From NCBI RefSeq assembly GCF_038502225.1, contig NC_091293.1:11424205-11488204 (forward strand): a stretch of DNA of 64,000 nucleotides, written 5' to 3'. A model generated the notes under the pieces. It searched no databases. It was not told the DNA's origin and was given only the letters and a program-made list of their open reading frames with translations. Below, piece after piece: positions 44,113 to 54,940 of this stretch. The DNA is from Cherax quadricarinatus (taxonomy: Eukaryota; Arthropoda; Malacostraca; Decapoda; Parastacidae). Made by a program: the position numbers and the translations under genes. Each line of letters starts with the position of its first letter. The first letter of the stretch is position 1.

Positions 44113-45844
44113 TTAGTGCCTCGTTTCTGTTTCCTTAAATATGGGGACTACATTAGCTGTCTTCCATTTCTCAGGTAGTTGCCCAGTTTCAAGGGATGTG
44201 TTGAAGATTGTGGTTAGAGGCACACACAGCATCTCTGCTCCTTCTCTAAGGACCCATGGGGAGATGTTGTCCGGTCCCATCGCCTTTGAGGTGTCAAGGT
44301 CACTTAAGAGCTTCTTCACCTCCTCCTCAGTTGTTCGTATGTCATCCAACACTTGTTGGTATATTCCCTCTTGATGTTCCCTTCTGTTCTGTCTTCCCAC
44401 AGCCCTTCCTGTCTCTACTGTAAAAACTTCCTTGAATCTCCTGTTCAGCTCCTCACATACCTCCTGATCATTTCTTGTGAGTTCTCCACCTTCTGTCCTT
44501 AATCTGATCACCTGGTCTTTGACTGTTGTCTTCCTCCTGATGTGGCTATACAACAGTTTCGGGTCAGTCTTGATTCTCGATGCTATGTCATTTTCATACT
44601 GTCGCTGGGCCTCCCTCCTTACCTGTGCGTACTCATTCCTGGCTCTGCGACTGATCTCCCTATTTTCGTGTGTTCTCTGCCTTCTGTACTTTTTCCATTC
44701 TCTATTGCACTTTGTTTTTGCCTCCTTACACCGTCGGGTGAACCAGGGGCTTGTTCTGGTCTTCCCGTTGTTACTGTTGCCCTTGGGAATGAACCTTTCC
44801 ACTGCCTCCTTGCATTTTGTTGCTACATATTCCATCATTTCATTTACTGGCTTTCCTGCCAGTTCTCTGTCCCACTGGACCTCCCGCAGGAAGTTCTTCA
44901 ACCCTATGTAGTCCCCTCTTTTATAGTCAGGTTTTTCCCATTCTACTCCTGTTATTCTCTCCACTTGCAGCTCTACTATGTATTCAAAGCACAGAACCAC
45001 GTGGTCGCTAGCTCCTAGGGGACTCTCATACTTGATGTCCTCAATGTCTGAGCTGCCCAGTGTGAACACAAGGTCCAATCTTGCTGGTTCATCCTCCCCT
45101 GTCACTCTGGTAGTGTCCTTAACATGTTGGTGCATGAGGTTTTCCAGCACCACGTCCAACATCCTGGCTCTCCATGTTTCGGGACCCCCATGTGGCTCCA
45201 GGTTTTCCCAGTCAATCTCCCTGTGGTTGAAATCCCCCATAACCAGCAACTTTGCTCTGCTGGAGTGAGCTCTTCTTGCCACCTCAGCAAGTGTGTCCAC
45301 CATTGCTCTGTTGCTATCTTCATATTCCTCTCTTGGCCTCCTGCAGTTCTGTGGTGGATTATACATCACTGCAATGACCACTTTGTGTTCCCCCGACTGA
45401 AGTGTACCTGCTATGTAGTCTCTTTCTCCCGTCTCATCTATTCCTTCCATTTTCTCGAATTTCCATCTGTTTTTTACGAGCAGAGCAACCCCACCTCCCC
45501 CCCTGCCCCTTCTATCTTTCCTCATGATCTGGTATCCTGGTGGGAAGATTGCATCTGTTATTGTCTCCATGAGTTTTGTTTCTGTAACTGCTATGATGTC
45601 TGGGGACTTCTCATTGATTCTTTCTTGCCATTCCTCGTGTTTATTCGTTAATCCATCTGCATTTTTGTACCAAACCTTCAACTTCTGTTCTAATACTGTA
45701 ACTGTGGTGCTGGGGGTGGAAACAGAGGGATCGGTGTGTGATGGTTGGTTTGGATTGTTCAGTTGCCTTGGGGGTGTCGTGGCTGGAGTCCTTCTGCAGG
45801 TGTTTCTGGGGGGTGCGCTTGTCCTTCCATTTGATCCTGGGTTA

Positions 45845-45848
<4 letters not shown>
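44113..45848 (-). pseudogene. LINE copy A: AP endonuclease and start of RT
   Basis: The minus-strand frame is open from the AC array to 44113. After a Pro/Thr-rich linker the AP endonuclease begins at VWYKNADGLTNKHEEW. It carries the catalytic Asn, TETKL (Glu), YNPPQNCRRPREEY, VMGDFNHREIDW and SDHVVLCF. A basic linker (SPWFTRRCKEAKTKCNREW) and DTSKAMGPDNISPWVL follow, then the frame runs off at ETRH just before NYRPVS. The open frame continues upstream into (AC)n as Thr/His repeats, which I do not count as protein. Compared with the copy at 53162, this endonuclease keeps two residues (VM) before GDFNH that the other lacks. Confidence 0.88.
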
Positions 45849-45906
<58 letters not shown>

Positions 45907-45913
45907 TGGTAGC

Positions 45914-45965
<52 letters not shown>

Positions 45966-46015
45966 GGTAGCAAGGTGTGTGTGTGTGTGCGTGTGTGTGT
46001 GTGTGTGATGGTAGC

Positions 46016-46056
<41 letters not shown>

Positions 46057-46100
46057 TGGTAGCCCTGTGTGAGTGTGTGTGTGAGTGTGTGTGTGTGTGT
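45849..46100. repeat. (GT)n array with GATGGTAGCAACG interruptions
   Basis: The same compound structure as 42398-42737, with interruptions at about 45905, 45962, 46008 and 46055. It lies between two LINE copies. Confidence 0.95.
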
Positions 46101-48162
46101 ACTCACCTAGTAGTACTCACCTAGTTGAGGTTGCGGGGCTCGAGTCCAAGCTCCTGGCCCCGCCTCTTCACTGATCGCTACTAGGTCACTTTCCCTGAAC
46201 CGTGAGCTTTATCATACCTCTGCTTAAAGCTATGTATGGATCCTGCCTCCACTACATCGCTTCCCAAACTTACTGACTACTCTGTGGCTGAAGAAATACT
46301 TCCTAACATCCCTGTGATTCATCTGTGTCTTCAACTTCCAACTGTGTCCCCTTGTTACTGTGTCCAATCTCTGGAACATCCTGTCTTTGTCCACCTTGTC
46401 AATTCCTCTCAGTATTTTGTATGTCGTTATCATGTCCCCCCTATCTCTCCTGTCCTCCAGTGTCGTCAGGTTGATTTCCCTTAACCTCTCCTCGTAGGAC
46501 ATACCTCTTATCTCTGGGACTAGTCTTGTTGCAAACCTTTGCGCTTTCTCTAGTTTCTTTACGTGCTTGGCTAGGTGTGGGTTCCAAACTGGTGTCGCAT
46601 ACTCCAATATGGGCCTAACGTACACGGTGTACAGGGTCCTGAACGATTCCTTATTAAGATGTCGGAATGCTGTTCTGAGGTTTCCTAGGCGCCCATATGC
46701 TGCAGCAGTTATTTGGTTGATGTGCGCTTCAGGAGATGTGCCTGGAGTTATACTCACCCCAAGATCTTTTTCCTTGAGTGAGGTTTGTAGTCTCTGGCCC
46801 CCTAGACTGCACTCCGTCTGCGGTCTTCTTTGCCCTTCCCCAATCTTCATGACTTTGCACTTGGTGGGATTGAACTCCAGGAGCCAATTGCTGGACCAGG
46901 TCTGCAGCCTGTCCAGATCCATGTGTAACTGTCCAGATCCCTTTGTAGTTCTGCCTGGTCTTCGATCGAGTGAATTCTTCTCATCAACTTCACGTCATCT
47001 GCAAACAGGGACACCTCCGAGTCTATTCCTTCCGTCATGTCGTTCACAAATACCAGAAACAGCACTGGTCCTAGGACTGACCCCTGTGGGACCCCGCTGG
47101 TCACAGGTGCCCACTCTGACACCTCGCTGCTGTCTTCCTGACAAGTATTCCCTGATCCATTGTAGTGCCTTCCCTGTTATCCCTGCTTGGTCCTCCAGTT
47201 TTTGCACTAATCTCTTGTGTGGAACTGTGTCAAACGCCTTCTTGCAGTCCAAGAATATGCAATCCACCCACCCCTCTCTCTCTTGTCTTACTGCTGTCAC
47301 CATGTCATAGAACTCTAGTAGGTTTGTGACACAGGATTTCCCGTCCCTGAAACCATGTTGGCTGCTGTTGATGAGATCATTCCTTTCTAGGTGTCCCACC
47401 ACTCTTCTCCTGAAAATCTTCTCCATGATTTTGCATACTATACATGTCAGTGACACTGGTCTGTAGTTTAATGTTTCATGTCTGTCTCCTTTTTTAAAGA
47501 TTGGGACTACATTTGCTGTCTGCTATGCCTCAGGCAATCTCCCTGTTTCGATAGATGTATTGAATATTGTTGTTAGGGGTACACATAGCCCCTCTGCTCC
47601 CTCTCTCAATACCCATGGGGAGATGTTATCTGGCCCCATTGCTTTTGAGGTATCTAGCTCACTCAGAAGCCTCTTCACTTCTTCCTCGGTTGTGTGTACT
47701 GTGTCCAGCACTTGGTGGTGTACCCCACCTCTCCGTCTTTCTGGAGCCCCTTCTGTCTCCTCTGTGAACACTTCTTTGAATCTCATGTTGAGTTCCTCAC
47801 ATACTTCACGGTCATTTCTTGTTGTCTCTCCTCCTTCCTTAGCGTGATTACCTGGTCCTTGACTGTTGTTTTCCTCCTGATGTGGCTGTACAACAGTTTC
47901 GGGTCAGATTTGGCTTTCGCTGCTATGTCATTTTCATATTGTCTTTGGGCCTCCCTTCTTATCTGTGCATATTCGTTTCTGGCTCTACGACTGCTCTCCT
48001 TATTCTCCTGGGTCCTTTGCCTTCTATATTTCTTCCATTCCCTATCACACTTGGTTTTTGCCTCCCTGCACCTTTGAGTGAACCATGGGCTCATCCTGGC
48101 TTTTTCATTATTCCTGTTACCCTTGGGTACAAACCTCTCCTCAGCCTCCTTGCATTTTGTTG

Positions 48163-48163
<1 letters not shown>
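46101..48163 (-). mobile_element. CR1-like LINE in (AC)n, copy B, minus strand, truncated
   Basis: The 3' end at 46101 passes into (AC)n just as in copy A. The 5' end is truncated in the basic linker between endonuclease and RT (residues like KCKEAEERFVPKGNRNN) and also abuts (AC)n. Frameshifts near 46920, 47120, 47520 and 47790 split the RT frame; this copy is more decayed than A. Confidence 0.88.
46230..48163 (-). pseudogene. LINE copy B: fragmented reverse transcriptase
   Basis: Minus-strand pieces in order: the linker CREWKKYRRQRTQENKE at about 48050 (there with CDREW), DTSKAMGPDNISPWVL at about 47620, SLTCIVCKIMEKIFRRRVV at 47456, QHGFRDGKSCVTNLLEFY and LDCKKAFDTVPHKRL (motif A), [16 protein letters not shown] (motif B) and [11 protein letters not shown] (motif C, in the 46847-47122 frame), then the thumb region and KYFFSHRVVSKF. 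A local duplication near 46915-46945 (GTCCAGATCC twice) accounts for one frameshift. It cannot encode a protein. Confidence 0.85.
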
Positions 48164-48235
<72 letters not shown>

Positions 48236-48238
48236 TGC
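48164..48238. repeat. (GT)n microsatellite
   Basis: GT dinucleotides directly at the truncated 5' end of LINE copy B. Probably the third piece of the array that both LINEs entered. Confidence 0.95.
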
Positions 48239-48244
48239 ATTCTC

Positions 48245-49330
48245 AATCATCCACTCGTTATCTCACTGATAGTAGACTGTCAGTGTATCACAGCTAGTAG
48301 ACTGTCGGTTTATCGCAGCTAGTTCACTACTAGTAGAGTGTAAGTGTATCTAAACTAGTTCACTGCTAGTAGACTGTCAGTGTATCACAGCTAGTAGACT
48401 GTAAGTGTATCTAAACTAGTTCACTGCTAGTAGACTGTCAGTGTATCACAGCTAGTAGACAGTCAGTGTATCTCAATAGTTCGCTGATAGTAGACTGTCA
48501 GTGTATCAAACCTAGTAGACTGTCGGTTTGTCGCAGCTAGTTCACTACTAGTAGGCTGTAAGTGTATCTAAACTAGTTCATTGCTAGTAGACTGTCAGTG
48601 TAACTCACCTTGTTCGCTACTAGTAGACTATTAGTGCATCTTAGCTAGTTCACTGCTAGCAGACTGTCAGTATTTCTAAGCTAGTTCACTGCTAGCAGAC
48701 TGTCAGTGCATCTCAGCTAGTTCACAGCTAGCAGACTGTCAGTGCATCTCAGCTAGTTCACTGCTAGCAGACTGTCAGTACATCTCAGCTAGTTCACAGC
48801 TAGCAGACTGTCAGTGCATCTCAGCTAGTTCACAGCTAGCAGACTGTCAGTTCATCTCGGCTAGTTCACTGCTAGGAGACTGTTAGTGTATCTCAGCAAG
48901 TTCAGTGCTAGGAGACTGTTAGTGTATCTCGGCTAGTTCACAGCTAGCAGATTGTCAGTGCATCTCAGCTAGTTCACAGCTAGCAGACTGTCAGTGCATC
49001 TCAGCTAGTTCACAGCTAGCAGACTGTCAGTGCATCTCAGCTAGTTCGCTGATAGCAGACTGTCAGTGCATCTCTGCTAGTTCAATGCTAGGAGACTGTT
49101 AGTGTATCTCAGCTAGTTCACAGCTAGCAGACTGTTAGTGTATGTCAGCTAGTTCACTGCTAACAGACTGTTAATGCATCTCAGCTAGTTCACTGATAGG
49201 AGACTGTTAGTATATCTTAGCTAGTTCGCTGATAGCAGACTGTCAGTGCATCTCAGCTAGTTCACTGCTAGGAGACTGTTAGTGTATCTTAGCTAGTTCA
49301 CAGCTAGCAGACTGTCAGTGCATCTCAGCT
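48245..49330. repeat. 36-bp minisatellite (~30 units)
   Basis: Units of 36 bp: CTAGTTCACAGCTAGCAG followed by ACTGTCAGTGCATCTCAG. The left part is more degenerate, with CTAGTAGACTG variants. CTAG-rich units make partial palindromes. Unrelated to the 36-bp array at 25860. Confidence 0.93.
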
Positions 49331-49550
49331 AGTCCATTTTTCTCTTCACGTCTTCCATCTTGTGTATGTCCACCTACGTCCAGCCTCCCCTGAACCTCTT
49401 CTCTGCTCCGTCCAAACCTTTACATCTTCCCCTCCCTTCTTTCACCTCCCCTCCCCTGCTTCTCTGTAGTTTGTTTATTCATGTTTCTGTAGTCTATTTA
49501 GCCAAGTATCTATTGACATATTAATTTTAAAATATTAGAGAATTATGTAG

Positions 49551-49551
<1 letters not shown>
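49331..49551. other. unassigned pyrimidine-rich spacer
   Basis: CTTCC-rich sequence without a recognisable feature. Confidence 0.4.

Positions 49552-49647
<96 letters not shown>
49552..49647. repeat. (TA)n microsatellite
   Basis: TA dinucleotides, one interruption near 49638. Confidence 0.97.
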
Positions 49648-50012
49648 GCAAGGAATTCGCAAGAGCAGGCGAAATATTCACAAACACTGATCTCTGGCTG
49701 AAGGAGACTCGAACCTTGGAACAAAGTACGCAGTGCTTTACCAATCTACCCACACTAGACCAATACCTTGGAGTCCAGCTCGCGCTAGACTTTGATCCAA
49801 GGCAGCCAGCTTTCAGGGAGAAGGCTTACAGCTTTTCATCTCATCCTCTGCATACACCAGCCTTACTAGAGATATTAACAATGCAAGGAATTCGCAAGAG
49901 CAGGCGAAATATACACAAACACTGATCTCTGGCTGAAGGAGACTCGAACCTACGAACCTTGGAACAAGGTACGCAGTGTTTGTGTATATTTCGCCTGCTC
50001 TTGTGAATTCCT

Positions 50013-50015
<3 letters not shown>
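49648..50015 (-). mobile_element. tRNA-derived SINE with ~42-bp terminal inverted repeats
   Basis: The ends GCAAGGAATTCGCAAGAGC (49648) and its reverse complement (to 50015) form 42-bp arms with about two mismatches, and TA arrays lie on both sides. On the minus strand the body contains TAGATTGGTAAAGC (A-box-like) and GGTTCGAGTCTCC (B box). The first ~70 bp recur as a direct repeat at 49882-49950, so the unit looks like a partial dimer. Confidence 0.72.

Positions 50016-50096
<81 letters not shown>
50016..50096. repeat. (TA)n microsatellite
   Basis: TA dinucleotides following the SINE. Confidence 0.98.
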
Positions 50097-50098
<2 letters not shown>

Positions 50099-50587
50099 TG
50101 TGTATGTTTTTGTACGTATTTCTGACTTATCTATGATAATTATTCATTAGTGTATTGATCAATAATCTTGTATGATTGTTGCATGTATTATTTTCTTGTA
50201 TACAACATATACAAATACATGAATGAACAATGTATACATTAACCTCGAATGTATAGTTGTTATGCATAGCTGTATCAAAGGTGAAGTGCTAAACCTGCAG
50301 TCGTCACTCAGAGCCTGGTGGAGTGACGGGGAGGTCAAGTTCGAGCCCAGGGAAGGGAGGACACCTCCAGTACCTGGGTTAACAAATTTTCCACAACATT
50401 AAATGTGTTCTTCCTGAAGTAACATGGGTTGTGTTATATGGAGCGGTAAACGCGTGTGAGTCACACAAGGAGTGGTGGAGGCTTGAGCCTCCGTCCGTGT
50501 GAGTTATTCAGCTCATGGAGCAGTGGAGGCTTGATCCTCCGTTAACTGTTCGCGAGACAAGCACACAGCCTAATAAATCAGAGAACG
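50097..50587. other. unassigned region
   Basis: AT-rich, then mixed sequence containing GTGGAGGCTTGAGCCTCCG, a small palindrome near 50474-50492, with a variant at 50524-50541. No gene seen. Confidence 0.45.
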
Positions 50588-50700
50588 GGTGGGAATCGAA
50601 CCGAAGGCAGGTGAGTTCTTAAACTCAGACTAGTGTGCTAAACATTGCACTCGTCAGCCATGGTTAAAATCCCACCCGTTCTGTGTTTTATTTGCAATTG
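50588..50700 (-). mobile_element. tRNA-like SINE fragment
   Basis: The minus strand reads GGTTCGATTCCCACCC (B box) near 50588-50603 and TGGCTGACGAGTGC (A-box-like) near 50647-50662. A second, plus-strand B-box-like block (GGTTAAAATCCCACCCG) lies at 50662-50678, so two partial units meet head to head. Confidence 0.55.
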
Positions 50701-50732
50701 TGTTGTTACGATTTCTTTCAAATCGTTTGTTC

Positions 50733-51283
50733 TCTCTACGCTTAAATATTGCTGTACACTCACGGCGTCTTACAAAGCAGGTGAGTTGCAAACCTGGAGA
50801 ATATACAGAAAACTTTCACTGCACGTACAAGTACGGTAAAGCACCTAAACTACTGGGAACAGTTGAAGTCTCTTGATTTGTATTCCCTGGAACGCAGACG
50901 AGAAAGCTACATAATAATATATACTTAGAAAATCCTAGGACTAGTCCCAAATCTGCACACGAAAATAATTCCTTAAGAAAGCAAAAGACTCGGCAGGAGA
51001 TGCAACATCCCACCCAGAGAAAAGTATGGGCGCCACGAGTACACTAAGACACAACACAATAAGTGTCAGGGGCCCAAGACTGTTCAAGTGCCTCCCAGCA
51101 TACATAAGGGATATTACCAATAGACCCCTAAAGTCAGTACCTGACCAGCCGGGCTGTGCTTTGTACGTTAGTTTGCGTGCGGCCAGCAGTAATAGCCTGG
51201 TTGATCAGACCCTGATCCACCATGAGGTCTGGTTATGGACCGGGCAGGGGGCGTTGACCCCCGGAACACCCTGCAGGTATACT
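50733..51283 (+). mobile_element. CR1-like LINE remnant (family of 27063-29877)
   Basis: Matches 29290-29870 piece by piece: AATATTGCTGTACACTCACG, TATTCCCTGGAACGCAGACG, AAAGCAAAAGACTCGGCAG, AGTGTCAGGGGCCCAAGACT, GCCTGGTTGATCAGACCC and GTTGACCCCCGGAACACC. Indels and stops disrupt every frame. About 40 bp are missing near 51120 compared with the longer copy. Confidence 0.82.
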
Positions 51284-51344
51284 TAACTAATTCGAGAAAT
51301 TTTCTTCAGTGGCGAAAATAACCGAGCCAAAATGTGAATTGGAT

Positions 51345-51552
51345 AATGTGTGTGAATGTTGTGAATGTTGTGAATGTAATGTTGTGAATGTAATGTTGTG
51401 AATGTAATGTTGTGAATGTAATGTTGTGAATGTTGTGAATGTTGTGAATGTAATGTTGTGAATGTAATGTTGTGAATGTAATGTTGTGAATGTAATGTTG
51501 TGAATGTAATGTTGTGAATGTAATGTTGTGAATGTAATGTTGTAAATGTTAA
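51345..51552. repeat. 14-bp/9-bp short tandem repeat
   Basis: Alternation of GAATGTAATGTTGT (14 bp) and GAATGTTGT (9 bp) units, about 15 in all. Confidence 0.95.
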
Positions 51553-52259
51553 GTTTGTCAGATATTGACAAAACTGTTTATATAATTCTATAATGGTGGC
51601 AGTAACTTAATGACGTGAGAACATTACTCAACTATTACCATAGAACTGACAGCCTCAGGATATGGACAACGTTTTTAGAAAGGGCTTTTGACCTGCGTTT
51701 ATATAGGGCCAGAGGCCTTCAGTGATGTAAGTCCATAGGCCTATGTTCATACAACGCTCAAACAAACATAAAAAGGAGACTCCACATCTCACTTTAACTC
51801 TAAGTCTGATCATTATTGTTTGGAATGATGTGTTCACTATGTTGATTATTGCCTCACATCATTATAACTCTTAAAAATTCTTCATCTTTTTCAAGTTACA
51901 AGCATAATGAACTTGACAAGTTTTACTCCTTGAAAATGGTAACCATTTTCATTCATATTATATATATGTCAGCAAAGTTGCTGATCCCCTGCATGTGTTA
52001 TATAGCTTATCTGAGTATCATAGTACCGTCCATATGTTTTACATACACGACCCCTTTGCTAGGCCTAGTGACTAGTTTGTATGACGTCACGTGATCCCGC
52101 ATGAGTGCGTGGGACGCGCTGCATCGGCCACAGTTCCCCATTAACCAAGTAGGTGACAGGACAGGCAGTTTGGGCTCTCTCCCTTCATACTTTGCTAATA
52201 CAAGTGTTGCCATCCAACAATTGTGTTTAATTCCAACCATCATATCTCCTACGAACCCC

Positions 52260-52261
<2 letters not shown>
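51553..52261. other. unassigned region upstream of the full-length LINE
   Basis: Mostly AT-rich; 52080-52200 is richer in G+C. It may be unrelated flank. No gene, tRNA or array seen. Confidence 0.45.

Positions 52262-52303
<42 letters not shown>
52262..52303. repeat. (CA)n microsatellite
   Basis: CA dinucleotides immediately upstream of the LINE at 52304. Confidence 0.97.
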
Positions 52304-52306
<3 letters not shown>

Positions 52307-52311
52307 TAGAT

Positions 52312-53180
52312 ATGGAAAGCAGGAAGTGGGAGGTGCATGTCAAAGCAGCAGAAGCTAGGATACAGAGTTTAGAAGAGGAATTGAAAAATCTGAAACAGCC
52401 TAAAGAACTAAAGAACATTTTGGGATTGACAACAGAGACTGCTACCTCAGCCACAAATAAGGGGACTGTAGGGAAAGAAGGGGCACAACTGCATGGAGAT
52501 GCTTTATCAGAGGAGACTGTAGCAAATGAAAGAGCTAAGCTTTATGTGGAGGCCCTAACAGACAACAACAGAGCCCAAGGAAAGCCGAGAAGGGAAAATG
52601 ACAGGCCACTGAGCCCAAGTACATTAGCCAGTGAAACTGATGAAAGGAAAGCTGCAGTGGAGGAAACCAAATTAAATGAGGGGATACACAGGGATATGCA
52701 GTGGGAGAATGAAAGGGTGAGGTCAGTCTTTGTGTATGGGCTCCAGGAAGTCGAAGGGGAAACATATGAAGCAAGAAAACAAGGGGAAAAAAAGCAATTG
52801 AAAGCATCATGAAAGCAATAGGAGAAGACGATATGACCCAGCTGGAAAATTTTCGGAGAATAGGGGGGTTTGTAAAAAAAAGAACCCGGCCAGTGAGAGT
52901 GACCTTCAAGGCAGAAGCGACTCGGACCAGGATCCTGCAGGAGAAAGCACGATTAAGGGACATGACGGCATACAGGAAGGTGTATCTCGACCGCGACAGA
53001 ACACAAGAAGAAAGGAAGAAACTGAGAGAGATGGTACAAAGGCGAAAGGAGGAAAGAGAGGGGATGGAGAAGACAGACAGGAGATCCCAGACCCAGGAAG
53101 AAGATCAAATACAGCCTCCCTCACAACTTCCTATAGAAGCCTCCCAACCAGGTCAACCCCAGTGCAACCAAACACTCTAA
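52312..53180 (+). pseudogene. LINE ORF1 (coiled-coil nucleic-acid-binding protein), one frameshift
   Basis: The N-terminal half (52312-52812) begins with a heptad-rich helix (MESRKWEVHVKAAEARIQSL, then EEELKNLKQ), followed by a low-complexity acidic region and RSVFVYGLQE. A 1-bp-class indel in the A run near 52788-52795 changes frame. The second half (to 53180) contains ENFRRIGGF, RPVRVTFK, RILQEKARLRDM and VYLDRDRTQEERKKL. FVYGL ... RPVRVTF resembles an RRM-like fold, and RDRTQEERKKLREM is typical of the basic C-terminal segment of LINE ORF1 proteins, which bind element RNA. It overlaps the start of ORF2 by 19 bases in another frame. Confidence 0.78.
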
Positions 53181-54913
53181 ATCAAAACACCCATGCCACA
53201 TCCAATGCCCCCACCCACTACATTACAAACTTCACCCCCACAGCAACAACCCATAGTTCCTTACCAGGTCTCCCACTTCCCCAACCCCAATATACTTCCC
53301 AGATCACAGTCTTAGAAAAGAAGTTGAAGGTGTGGTATACAAATGCAGATGGAATAACAAAAAAGTATGAGGAGTGGCACGAAAGAATCAAAGAGACATC
53401 CCCAGACATAATAGCACTCACAGAAACAAAACTCACCAGAATAATAACAGATTCAATCTTTCCATCCGGATATCAAATCCTCAGGAAAGACAGAGGGAGG
53501 AGAGGGGGAGGAGGAGTTGCACTGCTCATTAAAAACCAGTGGGGTTTTGAGAAAATGGAAGGAATGGATGGCATGGGCGAAAGAGACTACTTAGTAGGAA
53601 CAATCCAGTCTGAGGGACATAAGGTGATAATTGCAGTAATGTACAACCCACCACAGAACTGCAGGAGGCCAAGAGAAGAATACGATGAGAGCAACAGAGC
53701 AATGATCGACACACTAGCCGAGGTGGCCAGGAGAGCACACATTGAGGGAGCAAAGTTACTGGGTGATTTCAATCACAAGGAGATTGACTGGGAAAACCTG
53801 GAGCCCCATGGGGGTCCCGAAACATGGAGAGCCAAGATGATGGATGTGGTACTGGAGAACCTCATGCATCAACATGTTAGAGACACTACCAGAGAGAGAG
53901 GAGAGGATGAACCAGCAAGGTTGGACCTTGTATTCACCATGAGTAGTTCGGACATCGAGGGTATCATGTATGAAAGGCCCCTGGGAGCTAGTGATCATGT
54001 GGTTCTGTGCTTCGACTACATAGTTGAGCTCCAAGTGGAGAGAGTAGCAGGAATAGGCTGGGAAAAACAAAACTACAAAAGGGGGAACTACTCAGGCATG
54101 AGGAACTTCCTTCAAGACATTCAGTGGGAGAGGGAACTGACAGGAAAACCAGTACAAGAAATGATGGACTATGTAGCAACAAAATGCAAGGAGGCAGAGG
54201 AGAGGTTTGTTCCCAAGGGAAACAGAAATAATGGGAAGAACAGAACGACTCCTTGGTTCACCCAAAGGTGTAGGGAGGCAAAAACTAGGTGTACTAGAGA
54301 ATGGAAAAGGTACAGAAGACAGAGAACTCAGGAAAATAAAGAAATCAGCCGAAGAGCCAGAAACGAATATGCACAGATAAGAAGGGAGGCTCAGAGACAA
54401 TATGAAAATGACATAGCATCAAAAGTAAAGACTGACCCCAAGCTGTTGTACAGCCACATCAGGAGGAAAACAACAGTCAAGGACCAGGTAATCAGACTGA
54501 GGAAGGGTGATGGGGAATTCACAAGAAACGACCGAGAGGTATGTCAGGAGCTCAACACAAGATTTAAAGAGGTATTTACAGTGGAAACCAGTAGGACTCC
54601 AAGAAATCAGAACAGGGGGGCACACCAGCAAGTGCTGGATGAGGTACATATAACCAAGGAGGAGGTGAAGAAGCTGCTATGCGAACTTGACACCTCAAAG
54701 GCGGTGGGACCAGACAACATCTCTCCATGGGTCCTTAAAGAGGGAGCAGAGATATTGTGTGAGCCATTAACAAAGATCTTCAACACATCATTTGAAACTG
54801 GGCAACTCCCTGAGGTATGGAAAATGGCAAATGTAGTCCCAGTTTTTAAAAAGGGAGACAGACATGAGGCACTAAACTACAGACCTGTATCACTAATGTG
54901 TATAGTATGCTAG
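53162..54913 (+). pseudogene. LINE ORF2, endonuclease to RT start (nonsense at 54911)
   Basis: Begins at an ATG overlapping ORF1. After a Thr/Pro/Asn-rich linker the AP endonuclease spans about residues 50-285: N61 in YTNADG, E88 in LTETKL, GDFN at 201-204 and SDHV at 277-280. The two residues before GDFN that are present in copy A are deleted. A basic linker follows (TPWFTQRCREAKTRCTREW), then KAVGPDNISPWVL and NYRPVSLMCIVC, ending at TAG 54911-54913. Copies A and B have Lys at this codon, and a second TAG follows at 54923. The frame continues unchanged to 56170. Two AAG-to-TAG changes four codons apart are thus the only lesions to the ORF2 frame. Confidence 0.9.
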
Positions 54914-54940
54914 GTCATGGAGTAGATCATCAGGAGGAGA

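Larger units (their letters stand above)
42738..45848 (-). mobile_element. CR1-like LINE in (AC)n, copy A, minus strand
   Basis: A LINE of the same family as 52304-56250, 5'-truncated just upstream of the endonuclease, so that ORF1 is missing. On the minus strand its 3' end reads CAATTAGGTGAGTACAC and passes into (AC)n; the 5' side is also (AC)n. The coding region is split by one frameshift near 44105. The copy is otherwise complete through the 3' end. Confidence 0.9.
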
